Positions 1 through 10,934 of a stretch of 64,000 nt of DNA are shown here, in pieces (position 1 is the first letter of the stretch; every line of letters begins with the position of its first letter). The translations under genes and the position numbers were made by a program. The stretch comes from Nepenthes gracilis (lineage: Eukaryota > Streptophyta > Magnoliopsida > Caryophyllales > Nepenthaceae): positions 17,840,021-17,904,020 of the forward strand of contig BSYO01000014.1 of NCBI GenBank assembly GCA_033239525.1, written 5' to 3'. A model generated the notes under the pieces. It did not search any database. It was not told the DNA's origin and was given only the letters and a program-made list of their open reading frames with translations.

Positions 1-303
1 TTAAGGCTGTCTGAAGAGTTCTCCTTAATTCCACTCTTGCTGATTCAGAACTGCTACCCCCCCCACACACACACACAAAAAAATAAAAACAAGAGAGGGA
101 GAAAATCCCCCAAAGAAGGGGCTATCAGTATGAAAAGATGAGAAATTATCCGATGGACGCCCAGACTTGGGGATTGTTCTGCTCAAGCAGTGCAATTTTT
201 AGGTTTTAGGATTTAATCTTTTCAGTTTTCTTGTTACTTGTACAGCAAAGATTTGTCAAAGCGATTTGATTTACAATTTGATTTACCCTGTCCTTCCTGA
301 CAG

Positions 304-432
304 ATTAAGCAACTGCCTGGCTTTGGGCGCTTTCTGATTCTAGTGGTGCCATTGATAATCAGCTCCTTGAACTTGATGTGGTTTTGGAAGATCACCATGG
401 GAATGCTGAAGACATTAGCAAAGCGGCATTGA
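304..432 (+). CDS. Terminal exon of a probable TLC-domain (TLCD4/TMEM56-like) membrane protein
   Basis: A 42-codon frame opens right after a pyrimidine-rich 3' splice site (the acceptor CAG ends at 303) and ends in TGA at 430-432. It encodes a basic/hydrophobic tail: a short loop (IKQLPGFGRF), a membrane segment (LILVVPLIISSLNLMWF) and a basic end (WFWKITMGMLKTLAKRH). A last transmembrane helix running into WFWKI and a basic tail is, from memory of the family, how plant TLC (TRAM/LAG1/CLN8) proteins of the TMEM56/TLCD4 type end. Those are multi-pass ER or plasma-membrane proteins of poorly known lipid-related function. Upstream exons lie outside the window, and bases 1-303 read as intron. The splice site, start phase and family are inferred; it could be the last exon of another multi-pass membrane protein. 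Confidence 0.5.
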   Translation: MKQLPGFGRFLILVVPLIISSLNLMWFWKITMGMLKTLAKRH

Positions 433-1203
433 CAAACCAATCAACAGCCATTTATCTGAATTCAGGTTTAGTGTTGTGTGCTTCCTGCTTCCTGCTTCCT
501 GCTTCCTGCTGCGAGCTAAACAAGGAGTAGCGAAGCCTATGCATCCCAAGAGAAGAAATCTGGGCAATCATGGCCGTTGAAGTTATGGAATTCACGTTAT
601 TTTTAGTAGAAGAATATACTATTGAAATTGATCGACACCTGTGGATAATTTCTCGTACAATTCAAAGACAAACAGCAAATTCAATGTCATACGCATTCTC
701 TTTGCAGCCATGAATCCATGGTGTTTTTTCTTCTTCATTTTAATGCGTTTTTGGAGGCGATGATGATTTGAATTTTATTTTATGCAGTAATTACTCTAGA
801 TCCAAAAGGGTAGAACTATATGCCACATTTTCATAGTTTGGGTTCTAGGACAAATTAGATATACCTGTCTTTCTGTATAAAATGTGGAGATTATATTCGA
901 GATCTGAATCCATGAATAAATGCACTACAATTTGTCAAAACCCAGTTGCTCAAAATTGGTTTGTGGGGCTAGTAAACCCTCGGATCATATTTACATAGAT
1001 GTTCAATTGAGTTGCGGGCCACGAAGGATTATGGGTCAATTTCGGATGAACTTAAATGAATGGCTCATACAGTAGTCCGCCAAAGTTGGTTGACATGTAG
1101 GAGATAGCCTAAACGAAGTTAGTATTATGATTATAATTGAACTTTAGGACTATCTGTTGATATGTTTCTTCTTTATAATCTGAATTTTGTAATATTATGG
1201 ATA
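433..1203. other. 3' flank of the TLC-like exon, no gene seen
   Basis: AT-rich sequence with no convincing frame, presumably 3' UTR and intergenic DNA. It contains a short tandem repeat, four copies of the 7-mer CTTCCTG at 481-508, and an AATAAA at 914-919 that could serve as a polyadenylation signal. Element A begins at its right edge. Confidence 0.5.
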
Positions 1204-1208
1204 AAATG

Positions 1209-2292
1209 TGATGCATACCTGGATCCGACTTCAAACAGATTATGGTTTACTCGATCGTTTGGATATGGCTCCGTTCACCGAGTTTGGACCCTGTACCCCA
1301 CTACAACAAACAAGAGGTCAGGTGTTGGCGGGGTGTTGTCCTACTAAAGACACTCCGACGCTCAAGTCAGCAATGAGCCTTCGAATTACAAGAAGGTAGC
1401 TAGAAATGTAAGTTGAGATAGAGAGGGAGATTGAGGTAGGAAGGAGTATTCATCTATAGAAGTAAGAGACGTTCTTACGACTCGTCGAGAGCACAGTTTT
1501 TCCGCTCAATGTTTACAAGGAACAAACGGAAACTAAATCCTATAAGTGTAGAAGCTTAAAATGACGGATCTTGGGAAGTGGGTGAAGTCTCTGGAATCTG
1601 AAAGCTTGGAGTGGCATTATTATAGTAAGCGATTGCGTGCTTAGGGATGAGCGTTAGTATGCTCAAGGATCTCTCCGTCGTAGTTCTTTGTTGTCTTTTT
1701 GTTCGTCCCCCCTTCAGAATAGAGACTCTGTGAGGTTATATAGACGGTAGCAGGACGACCTCCTTTAGCCAAGAAGGCGTGATCCCTGCATCGTATTGGG
1801 CGGCCTTCCTTAAGTAAGAAGGCTTGACTGGTATATTATATTGGGGTCGTTTCCTTTCTGAGCGAGTAACGGTTCTCCAGATTATTTCCCTTCCTTCTGT
1901 GCTTCTGTTACAGTTAAAGTCCATTGTAGGCAAGAAGAGAAAATCTGGTGCCTTCCTCATGAGGAAGCCGTCGAATCTGTTGATGCCCTCTTTAGTGGAG
2001 ATTGGCTTCAAGGAAGGCGTGAAATCAGGAAAAGGAACCGTTGCTTGTCGTGCACGGAATCATCTGCCAAATTGGGCTTGGCCCATATTAGGTTTTTATC
2101 TTTTCACGGCCTATTATTACAGTACTTCCGGTCAACAGAGTTATGTTGACCGTCTTGAGAGAGCGCGTTAGCCGCCTAGTTAGCGCTCCATACGGTCAAC
2201 GCTAGCGTTAACCGTCTAAACGCACATCTGGGCTTTTCTGAATTTTGGACCGTTTTTCTTATTGGGACTGCATGCCATGGGCTTACCTATCA
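1209..2292 (-). repeat. Element A 3' LTR
   Basis: 1084 bp, collinear with 10935-12018. Both copies share the run CCTGGATCCGACTTCAAACA near their plus-strand left edge. A TATA-like stretch (minus-strand CTATATAAC) lies near 1735-1743. The plus-strand right edge CTATCA abuts the PPT. Confidence 0.92.
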
Positions 2293-2305
2293 CTAGCCCC
2301 CTATG
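2293..2305 (-). other. Element A polypurine tract
   Basis: Read on the minus strand this is CATAGGGGGCTAG immediately before the 3' LTR. It matches in form and position the PPT of element C (ATGGGGGGGTTAG), which supports both the LTR edge and a shared lineage. Confidence 0.8.
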
Positions 2306-2758
2306 CCGGTAGTCTGGATTCTGGCCTCCGACATGTTCATGATGAGATGTACTTGTCTTTTGCTAACGATGATTGAGTCGTTGCCTGTCTAAAGAGGAGC
2401 CTCGAGTACTTCCAAAATGTTGACCGGATTTGTTGACCGTTTTTGAAAAGTTTTCGGGAAACTTGGAGAAGGAAGCATTGGTCATTAGCCCTCCTGTTAG
2501 AAAAAGTGTGCCACGTGTTTTCATGCGATATGTTCAGAATCTCGGTATTTAATGAGCGAGAAATCTGATTTGACGGCTCCCTTTTGGGGAAGCGACATGC
2601 GGCTGTAATGATGGTGCAAGCTTTCGAGGCGGTTTTTGTGTTCATACTGGCCTTTAAGTTACCCATTCGTTTCACTTTGAATTTTTCTACGCCTTCCTTT
2701 ATTTCTTCGTCTTCCTTAACCCGTAGGAAAAAAAAAAACCCTAGTTGATTTTCTGATC

Positions 2759-4411
2759 ATGGATTCCATCGCAGATATCACCTCCGTCCTGAGAGAGAAC
2801 GACGTGAAAGTATTGTACATAGAGTATAATAGCCCAAAGGAGATTGCCTTTCGTGTTCCTGGGAAGGACAACAGGGCTTTCCTGCCACCTACGGGCTTTG
2901 TGACCATATACGAAGCCCATTTGAGGATTGGGCTTCGTCTTCTAATTCCCGACGAGTTAATGTCAATCTTTCGGACGCTTTGGGTCCCCATTGCTCAGTT
3001 CCACGCCAACGCCATCCGATATCTGTGTTCCCTCTGCATATTCTTCCGTCAACACTCGAGGCTGCTGACGATATGGATGGTTAGAGGGTTCTTCAAGTTT
3101 AACCAGTGAGTAGAGTGGATTTCTCTATCTCCACGCGATGGTCTTAAGATAAATATCGTCATATACGACTCTCTGAAGAACTGGAAGAACCAGTTCTTCT
3201 TCATTAGCGTGGGTGAGTCCAGGCCCTTGCCGAGGGAGTGGGGCCAGGTGCCTGACGAGTATACGGGGGCACTTTCTGAGGCTGAGACGGCGTCACTGTC
3301 TTGGTTGGTCAAACTTATCGTGGATAACCTTAGGGATTTCCGGAGAGACCACTTGGTCTCCCGTGTTGAGGCCAAGAAGGCCAAGTGGGGGCCTCCCTCT
3401 CCCGTCCAGAAATTCAAGGTCCCACCGCCAGAGGTCCTACAGGGGAAGAAGAGGAAAAAGGGCTTTATCATAGGTCCTCGCCCGTCTAATACCAGTCCCT
3501 CTAGTCCAAGGCAAAAAAAGGCGGCCTCGATGGCGCCTTCCTCGTCGTCCTCTCGGCTAGACTATCTCTCCACCGGGCACTTTGCGGGTGTAGGCGCCGC
3601 TTTCGGAATTGAAGCGAAGCTGGCTTTAAAGGCCTATGATCCAAGGTTAAATGCCAGGGCGAGCGGCGGTGTTGTTCTCGCGTAGCCTGCACTGGCGGGG
3701 TTGACTCCGGATACATCTATAAGAGCACTTGGGCCGCAGGAGCTGTCCGTTGGATCACAGGCTGCGAAATTGCTGACTAAGCAGTAGGAATCGGTTTTGG
3801 AGCCTCCCATTGTTCTCGAGGAGACAGCCAGGATAGAGGATATTTCAGAGGAACCGTTGGAGGAGCTCTTGGCGAAGATCGCCGCCAGCCCTGCCCACGA
3901 GGGCCCTATTCCCTGCTCACCGTCTTTGGCACCGAGTCTGGACGCCAAACTAGACAGGCCAACACGAAGAATTTGGGCGGTATAAATTCTGTTGCCTGTG
4001 TTGTCTTTAAATTTGTCTTTTCTAACTCCCTTTTTTTGGGTGCAGGATGATAAGGTCACAGGCACAGTCGCCAAGGTGCTTAGGCAGAGAGATCGGGTGA
4101 TCTTCGATAGGGACATGGAGATCGCCTGGCTTGATTCCAAGCTGGAGGCTCTGGGGGCGGAGCATCGAGAGGACGTGGTTGCCATGGAGTCTGTCTTGGC
4201 GGGCATGGAGGCGAAGAACGAGAGCCTGAAAGCAGAGAACGCTCTTACGAAGGAGGAAAACGAGCGGGTTAAGAAGCACCTCGATCAGCTCGCAAGGCGG
4301 ATGGCCGTCCTGGAGAATGATCTAAACCTCTGCATTCATCCTCACGAAGTCGCAGACATGATGCTGTCACGATTGTGGGAAGGGATCAATATTAGTCGGC
4401 ATATTGTATGA
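2759..4411 (+). pseudogene. Antisense extra ORF of element A (aORF), spliced and broken by three stops
   Basis: This gene runs opposite to gag-pol. One frame is open from ATG 2759 to 3979 except for three stops: TGA 3107-3109, TAG 3683-3685 and TAG 3785-3787. At 3980-4045 there is a 66-bp sequence with GTATAA donor, T-rich tract and TGCAG acceptor; splicing it out keeps the frame (phase 0) and continues to the stop at 4409-4411, about 528 codons in all. The N-terminal half has the motif FVTIYEAHLRIGL and a block ending FHANAIRYLCSLCIF that recur in elements B and C. From memory it resembles the Pfam family of putative gypsy-type transposon proteins (Transposase_28). The second exon is a predicted coiled coil rich in E, K and L. 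Function is unknown. Each stop can come from a C-to-T change (CGA to TGA or CAG to TAG). Confidence 0.75.
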
Positions 4412-4971
4412 CTGGTTGATCCTGACTTTCTCGTAGATCTCATCAACTTGTCAAACCGATCAGCGCAGCGCCGTAACAGCCTCGTAGGGGAGCCACGGGA
4501 CAGACAATGGCCACCACCGCCCCCTTAGTTTTTGGTGATTGCAGTTTTTTTTTTGTATAATTATGTGAATATACTTTACCATAAGCAATAATACGAGCAA
4601 CTTTGTATATGTCGCATGTTTTTGCCTTTTTTACAGCTGCTTTTTGCTGGTATTTTGTTCCATCGTTGTTCTGGGCGGTCAACTGGGCTGACTTCCTATG
4701 AGTTGGCCGCCTGCCTTGTTTTGAGCATTCATGGCATTTCCACAAGAGTGGAGTTCTTGGGTGCGTTCTCAAGGCCGTCACTCATGTTAAGCCAGCCCTA
4801 GTATTCACTGTGAGTAAAGTTTGGTGGCGTTGCCCAAGTGCAGACTTGGGCGGCCAATTTTGGTAGAGCGTTTTGCTCCGATCAACCATCGTCGACTAAC
4901 CACGCTATCTCCTTATGAAGGAGATTGTCGCATGTACCACTCTAGCCTCCTAAGAGTTTTTGACCTCTAAT

Positions 4972-5204
4972 GGGCCACTTGGATGACCAAAGTTTAGATA
5001 CGACCATTCATGGGCTGCCTAGGTGACCAGGGTTTAGATATGACCAATCATGGGCTGCCTGGATGATTAGGGTTTAGATACGACCACTCATGAGCCGCCT
5101 GAATGACCAGAGTTTAGTTACGACCACTCATGGGCCGTCTGGATGACCAGAGTTTAGATACGACCACTCACGGGTTGCCTGAATGATCAGGGTTTAGTAA
5201 CGAG
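4972..5204. repeat. 40-bp tandem repeat, about 5.8 copies
   Basis: Units start at 4972, 5012, 5052, 5092, 5132 and a partial one at 5172, exactly 40 bp apart, with only a few substitutions between units. Each unit begins near GGGC(C/T)GCCT and contains GGTTTAGATA or a close variant. It lies in the non-coding spacer (4412-5440) between the antisense ORF and integrase of element A. Variable tandem repeats in the 3' region are known for Tat/Ogre elements and can seed satellites. Confidence 0.9.
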
Positions 5205-5439
5205 ATGGTGAAGACCCTCCTGACTTATGGGCAGCTTAGCTCATTTGAACCTGCAACAGGAATCGCACATATATGCACACCAAAGAAAAGAAACACAACA
5301 TGCTAAAGGGAATACTTGTTTTGCCAATCGAAACGCGCATACAAATGATTACATACAATTACACAGAATACCTACCTAAGTCCTTATTGGAAGCAGCGTT
5401 TGAGGTGGATCACGTTCTACGTCCATGGGACCAACTTTT

Positions 5440-6500
5440 CATCCTGGTTTCGGAGCTTATATGCCCCGTTTCGCAGGACATCGAAGACTAAAAAAGGCCC
5501 TTCCCAATTCGGGGAGAGGTTATTCCAGCCGGCCACCTTTCCCATGGCCTCGATGCTTCACAAGACCAAGTCTTCGACATCGAACTGTCGCGCTTTACCT
5601 TCTTGTTGTAGTAGCAGACGATTCGGTGTTGGTAAGCCACTGTCCGCATTCTGGCGGCATCGCGGGCTTCTTCTAGCAAGTCTAGATGTTCTCAAATTTT
5701 CTGGGAGCTACCTGTGGGTCAAAAAATTCCACCCTAAGACTTGGAAACCCAATTTTGACCGGGATCACCGCTTCAATCCCGTAGCAGAGGCTGAAGGGTG
5801 TTTCATGCGTTGGTTCCTTTGGAGTTGTCCAGTAAGACCAGAGAACTGAGGTGAGCTCATCTACCCAGGAGCCTTCTGCGTCCTCCAACTTGGTCTTAAG
5901 CCCAAAGAGTAGCGTTTGATTCGTGACCTTCACCTATCTATTCGCTTGGGGGTACGCCACCAAAGTGTAGACTAGCCTAATCCCAAGGGTGGTGTAATAC
6001 TTGGTGAAGCATTTTTCCAAGAATTGAGTCCTGTTTTCAGTTACAATGACTTCTCGAACGCCAAATTTGCTGATGATATTCTGGCGAACGAACTCAAGAG
6101 CGTTGTGTTCTATGATCTTGGCCAGCGGGACGGCCTCGACTCACTTTATGAAGTAGTCGATACCTGCCATAATGAACTTTCTTTGCCCAGTTGTGATGAG
6201 AAATGGGCCAAGAATGTCGAGCCCCCATTGCGCGAAGAGCCACGGCTCCTAAAGGGATTTCAGCTCAGCGGACGGTTGGTGGCAAAGGTTTCCGTGAAGT
6301 TAGCAACTTTCGCACTTCTTTACAAACTCGAGTACATCCTTTTTCATCGAGGGCTAATAGTAGCCTTGCCGCATGATTCTGAATGCTAGGTTTTTGCCAC
6401 CAACATGTGATCCACAAATCACAATATGCACTTCGCCCAAGACATAATCAGCCTCTTTAGGGGTTAGGCACCAGAGGTACGGAGTCGAGTAGCCTCGGCG
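5440..6500 (-). pseudogene. Element A integrase (decayed)
   Basis: Minus-strand frames show the N-terminal HHCC-like segment (CGSHVGGKNLAF, about 6410), the core start WGLDILGP (about 6225), TKLEDAEGSWVDELTSVLW (5895-5835) and the conserved C-terminal stretch TPFSLCYGIEAVIPV. In intact relatives the core reads D...TDNGTQF...PQANGQVEV. Here the second Asp is Glu (TENRTQF) and the catalytic Glu is Lys (VKVTNQ), so the enzyme is dead. At least one stop interrupts the core and frame shifts occur at both ends. Integrase would insert the cDNA into the genome. Confidence 0.85.
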
Positions 6501-6649
6501 ATACAACCGCCCGTTGACTATGGTATACCAGCCGGCCGTTCTCTTTATCCGCCTGACCTCCTCTTCGTCTTCTGGTAATATTTCGTCCACTAGATACATC
6601 AGGTAGGGTGTCATCCAGTTTTTCATCCCGAAGATCTGCATTGCCTCCT

Positions 6650-7105
6650 GTTTTTCTATATTGTGAACGTTCAGGACCTCCCTCATGTCCCTCGAGTACT
6701 GTTCTGGATTTTCAGCAGCCGCTACTCTGGCCAACTGATCGGCCTTCCAGTTTTCAGTTCTGGAAACATGGACTAGGGTTAGCTTGTCGAAACTGCGGGT
6801 GGCCTCCCTTACTGTGGTCAAGTATTCGCTATGTGTGGGTTGCTTGCCTCGAAATTCCCATTAACCTGGTTGATGATTAGCTCGGAGTCGCCATAAATAG
6901 CCAGTCGTTTGGCTGAGCACTCTTTTACTAACCTTGATCCGGCTATTAGGGCTTCATATTCTATAACGTTGTTGGTGACAGAAAAGTCGAGTCTAATGGA
7001 GTACTTCACCTCAAACCTGTCAGGTGTCGTGAGGACCACCCCAGCTCCACTACTTGTGTCCGTAGATGATCCGTCTACGTGGAGTATCCATTCTGGAGCC
7101 TCCAC
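6650..7105 (-). pseudogene. Element A archaeal-type RNase H (second RNase H)
   Basis: The frame begins WILHVDGSS, followed by GAGVVL, NNVIEYEALIAG, IYGDSELIINQVNG and ends near WKADQLARVA. These supply the D, E, D and D positions of RNase H. A second RNase H of archaeal type placed between the retroviral-type RNase H and integrase is diagnostic of the plant Tat clade. The domain is split by one frame change near 6820. Confidence 0.85.
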
Positions 7106-7325
7106 GTGCTATTCCGCGTTCTCTAGGAGCTCCTCTACAAGAATTGAGGTCGTGGTCTCAACAATGAAGTCGGCAAGAGCCTATGCTTTTATGGCAAGCT
7201 TGGGTCGAAACTCGATGTCGAACTCGCCCAATTCGATAGCCTACTTTACCAACCCTTTAGAAAATATCAGGTTTCTGGAAAATGCTCTTCAGAGGTTGGT
7301 CGGTGAGAATTATGATGCAATGTGC

Positions 7326-7575
7326 CTAAAAGTAGGGTCTTAGTTTTCGTACGGAGAATATGAGAGCTAAGGCCAACTTTTCTGTGCGCGGGTAGCACGT
7401 CTCCGGGCCGGTCAGTGTTTTATTCACGTAGTAGATCGGCCGTTGGGTATCGGAGTCTCGGCGTACAAGGACGGAGCTGAAGGACACCTCTGACACCGCC
7501 AAGTAGAGGTATAACTCCTCTCCGACCTTGAGCGACGTTAGTAACGACGGGCTAGCCAGATATTGCTTCAAATCA
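7326..7575 (-). pseudogene. Element A retroviral-type RNase H region
   Basis: The minus-strand frame reads KQYLASPSLLTSLKVGEELYL, then LYLAVSEVSFSSVLVR, RPIYYVNKTL and TEKLALALIFSVRKLRPYF. This is the RT connection plus RNase H of Ty3/gypsy polymerases. The canonical first Asp position is replaced (LAVSEVSFSS), as is usual in the Tat clade, where the second RNase H carries the catalytic set. The segment from 7110 to 7326 is frameshifted. Confidence 0.8.
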
Positions 7576-7842
7576 TTGAAGGCCGCCTAGCAATCTGTTG
7601 TCCATTAGAACTCGTTTGATTTTGTTGCCCTTAGAACCTTGAAGAATAGCTGATACTTGTCACCAGACTTCGCTAGGAAGCGGGACAAGGCCGCCAATCG
7701 TCCAGTTAGTCGCTGGATATCCTTGATGCTACGTGGGGAAGCCCTGTCCATGAGGGCATTGATTTTCTCTGAGTTTGCCTCGATCCCTCATTGGGAGACG
7801 ATGAAACCCAGGAATTTTCCCGAAGCTATCCCGAAGATACAC

Positions 7843-8480
7843 TTAACCAGATTCAGCTTCATTTGATCTCACAGAGTACCCCAAATGACTCTGCCAGATC
7901 GTGGATATGGTCACTGTGGTTCTGCTCTTGACGAGCATGTCGTCAACATAGACTTCCATATTGCGGCCAATCTGTTTCTCAAATATTTTATTTACCAGTC
8001 GTTGGTAGGTGGCTCTTGCGTTCTTCATTCCAAAGGACATCACCTTATAGCAGTAAGTCCCCTGGTCCGTTATAAACGAGGTATGCTCTTCGTCCTCTGG
8101 ACTCATTCGGATCTGGTTATAACCCGAATAGGCATCCATGAAGCTCAACAGCTCATGTCCAGACGTCAAGTCCACCAGCAGGTCAATCCTCGGTAAAGAA
8201 AAACTGTCTTTTGGGCAGGCTTTATTAACGTCAGTGAAATCGATACACAATCGTCACTTCCCGCTGCTCTTCTTTACCAGGACTACGTTGGAGAGCCAAT
8301 TGGGGTGTTGGACCTCTCTGTTGAATTCGGCATCCAACAGTTCCTTTATTTCCTCCCGAATTGTGACCAACTTTTCTACCAAGTGATTTCTCCGCTTCTG
8401 CCTGACGGGCTTTCGGTCTAGGTCAAGGCCCAGCCTGTGGATAATTACCCAGGCCAGAATCCCAAGCATCTCAGCAAGAG
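7843..8480 (-). pseudogene. Element A reverse transcriptase
   Basis: Minus-strand RT blocks are seen in order: IHRLGLDLDRKPVRQK, EIKELLDAEFNREVQHPNW, LSNVVLVKKSSGK, CIDFTDVNKACPKDSF, FMDAYSGYNQI, CYKVMSFGMKNARATYQRLV and the active-site box VYVDDMLVKS. A stop falls between SSGK and the CIDF block (a Trp to TGA change) and a frameshift follows near 7870. It would copy element RNA into cDNA. Confidence 0.9.
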
Positions 8481-8919
8481 CCTATGCAAAGATGTCAGCA
8501 TTTTGTCGTAGAAACGTGATCAGTTCGTCGCGCAGTGTACCAGTGATTGAGCCGCTGATCCGTATGCACTTTTCTGGATCCTTCAGATTCAGTGGGACTA
8601 GGTCGGTTGCCTCACCGGACTGCGCCTGCTGCAAGATCGTTTCATTTCGATGGTCAAGTTCTCCCACCGCTCTGGTGCTGTCGTTAGGAGCAATTTGGAA
8701 CATGTAGCATGTCCGTCCGGTGACTTAATTACTCAGCACTTCGCCCACACCATATAGCATTGGAAATTTTATTTTTAGGTGTAATATTGAAATGATGGCC
8801 CCAAACACTGTTAGGCACGGCTGGCCCAGTATAGCGTTGTATACAGATGGCAAGTCGACTACCAAGAAGGTAAGTGTACGACTTGCCATTTTCGGGTACG
8901 TTCCTAGGATGACTTCTAA

Positions 8920-9270
8920 TCAAACCGTCCCTTGGACGAACACTGGCTCATTGTCAAGACCGTACAATGGGTCTTCGTTAGATTTTAATTGACTCTTTTT
9001 TAACCCAAGTTTAAAAAATATATCGAGATAGAGCAAATCATGAGAACTTTCATTGTCAACGAATACTCGTTTCAGCTGGTAGTCGACACTATCATTGAAA
9101 ACGAGTGTAGATATAATAAGGGGGTCTGCATGGGGGGAAACTACATGTGCCAAGTTGTTGTCACTAAAACTAATAACGGTGTCAGTAGTGCGTTGTTTCT
9201 TCCTCCCAATTTGTCGCTCTTTGTTGTCGGTCAGGTTCTTGATCGGTCGGGTGGTGATCATGTTAACCAC
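8920..9270 (-). pseudogene. Element A protease region
   Basis: The frame reads VISFSDNNLAHVVSPHADPL, then DYQLKRVFVDNESSHDLLY and FFKLGLKKSQL. This is the retroviral-type aspartyl protease position. The active-site triplet is DNE where D-T/S-G is expected. The downstream ILGRP flap region is in another frame near 8820. Confidence 0.75.
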
Positions 9271-9389
9271 TCATACAACAACCCGATTTCGTGGAGGGGA
9301 AGACCCCAATCCTTCTCCGCCCGTAGTACTAGAGCTCTGACCAGGGCCCTTAACAACCTGGTGAGATGGCCCCTTCTGATCAGCTCTTC

Positions 9390-10430
9390 AATCTCCCTCT
9401 AGAAGGTCTTGCAATCCTCTATGGAGTGTCTGGGAGATCGATAAAAATCGCAGTACTTGAACGGATTTCCTCCCTCCACCTTCTTAAGTGATTTTGGCCA
9501 CTTTAGAAACTTCTCCCCACGGATCTGCATGAGGACGTTTAAACGCGTATTAGTCAAGGGTGTTAGGCTGATGGGCCTATAGTCTTTGCGCTCTGGTAGT
9601 TCGATCCTATGGTGTTTTTGGTGGGAGTGATCACCACCGTTGTGTTTCCTCTTTCCTTCAGTTGGGAAAGAGTGAGGTTGTTCAGTCCAATCGGGACATT
9701 TAGCCTCATTGGCCTCCTCCGCTACCACATAGACCCTGGTGATATATTTTGCTTCTCAAAATGTCTGCGGGTTCTTATGTGTCAAGTGCCTGAAGAAGTC
9801 TCCATGCGCCAGTGCCGAGATAAAACTGCCTAGTTTCATTGCCTTCGTGAGTCAGGGGATCCACGTGGCTTCTGCCACGAAGCGATCTAGGAATTTTCGC
9901 GGGTTCTCCCCATCCTTCTGCTTAATGTGCGACAGATGCCAAGGTTGTTTTTCCTCCCTGCGGCTGGAGGCATACTGTAACAAGAAGAGATCTGTAAGAT
10001 CCTGAAAATTTCAAATTGAGCCCGAGGGGAGATGATGGAACCAGATGCACGCTCTCCTTTTAAGGTGAGAGGGAAGCAGCGGCACATGACTACGTCCTCC
10101 AACCCCTGTAGACCCAAATGGGTGAGAAAGTGGGCGAGATTATCAACGGGATCAGCACTCCCATCGTACGAGTGAGGGCTGGCATTTTAAATTTTGCCGG
10201 CATGGGATGATTTAAGATCTCCGCTGTGAAGGGAGATCTGTCGATATTGGCTGCGTGCTCATCGTCTTTGAAGACACGGTTCCATATCTTCTCTAACCTC
10301 GGATCTACTTGAATGACATTACCAGATCTTTTAGAGTTGAGATATGCCATCAACTCTGTTCTTTCTCTGGTTTGTCCAGCAGCCGAGCGGCTGCTATCAC
10401 CGGTAGATCTAATGGCCTGGGGAGGCACCC
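9390..10430 (-). pseudogene. Element A gag (decayed)
   Basis: Three overlapping minus-strand frames cover gag. The N-terminal half (10428-10090) contains RSPFTAEILNHPMPAKFKMP, the usual start of the Tat gag core. The middle is at 10117-9887. The C-terminal part has YCDFYRSPRHSIEDCKTF (about 9450-9400), the C-x-x-(Y/H)-x-x-x-H-x-x-x-C knuckle-like motif seen in this clade. Gag packages the RNA. Bases 10431-10914 are untranslated leader. Confidence 0.8.
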
Positions 10431-10914
10431 TCCGAGTTGGGGCCTAGATTCTATACGTGAGTATCTGGGGTTCCTTCATTCTGGACTTCCCTCTGGGGTA
10501 GTGTTGATTCCCCGCTTCTCATGCCTTAAACGGCTTTGAGTATGTGAGGACTCCAGTGTGAGAGCGTTAATTAGCCTTCCGGGCCTTCGGACCGAAACTT
10601 TCTTTCTCTAGCCTCCTCGTCTGGATGTCGGTGCGGGGGCCCCGCCGATGCAACCCCTAACTACGCTTGCTCCTAGCGGGAGCAGAGTATCTGAAGCATC
10701 TGTTGTTGTTTAGCATATACTCCACCAGATTTTGAATGAAAGGTGCTGGAATCCCGCTGGCTACCCCATTGACCACGGCACTAGTGGTGTAGTCTTGGTC
10801 TGGCGAGGCCACATCTCTGGCTGGCTTGCTTGCTTATACCCTTGTGTTCACCATTTCATTGAGGGTATTGGTTGAAAATGGCTTCTGGGAAACATAGCTA
10901 GCTCTTTGTAAGCG

Positions 10915-10934
10915 TTTTTCACGGACAATGCCAA
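10915..10934 (-). other. Element A primer-binding site
   Basis: The minus strand directly after the 5' LTR reads TTGGCATTGTCCGTG. It aligns with TTGGCGCCATCTGTG at the same place in element C; the differences fit deamination. The cognate tRNA was not identified. Confidence 0.7.

Noticed and set aside
4972..5204. Telomere-like or CRISPR-like repeat
   Set aside because: Units contain an AGGGTTTAG-like stretch only once per 40 bp, and there are no spacers: repeats are directly adjacent and lie inside a retrotransposon.
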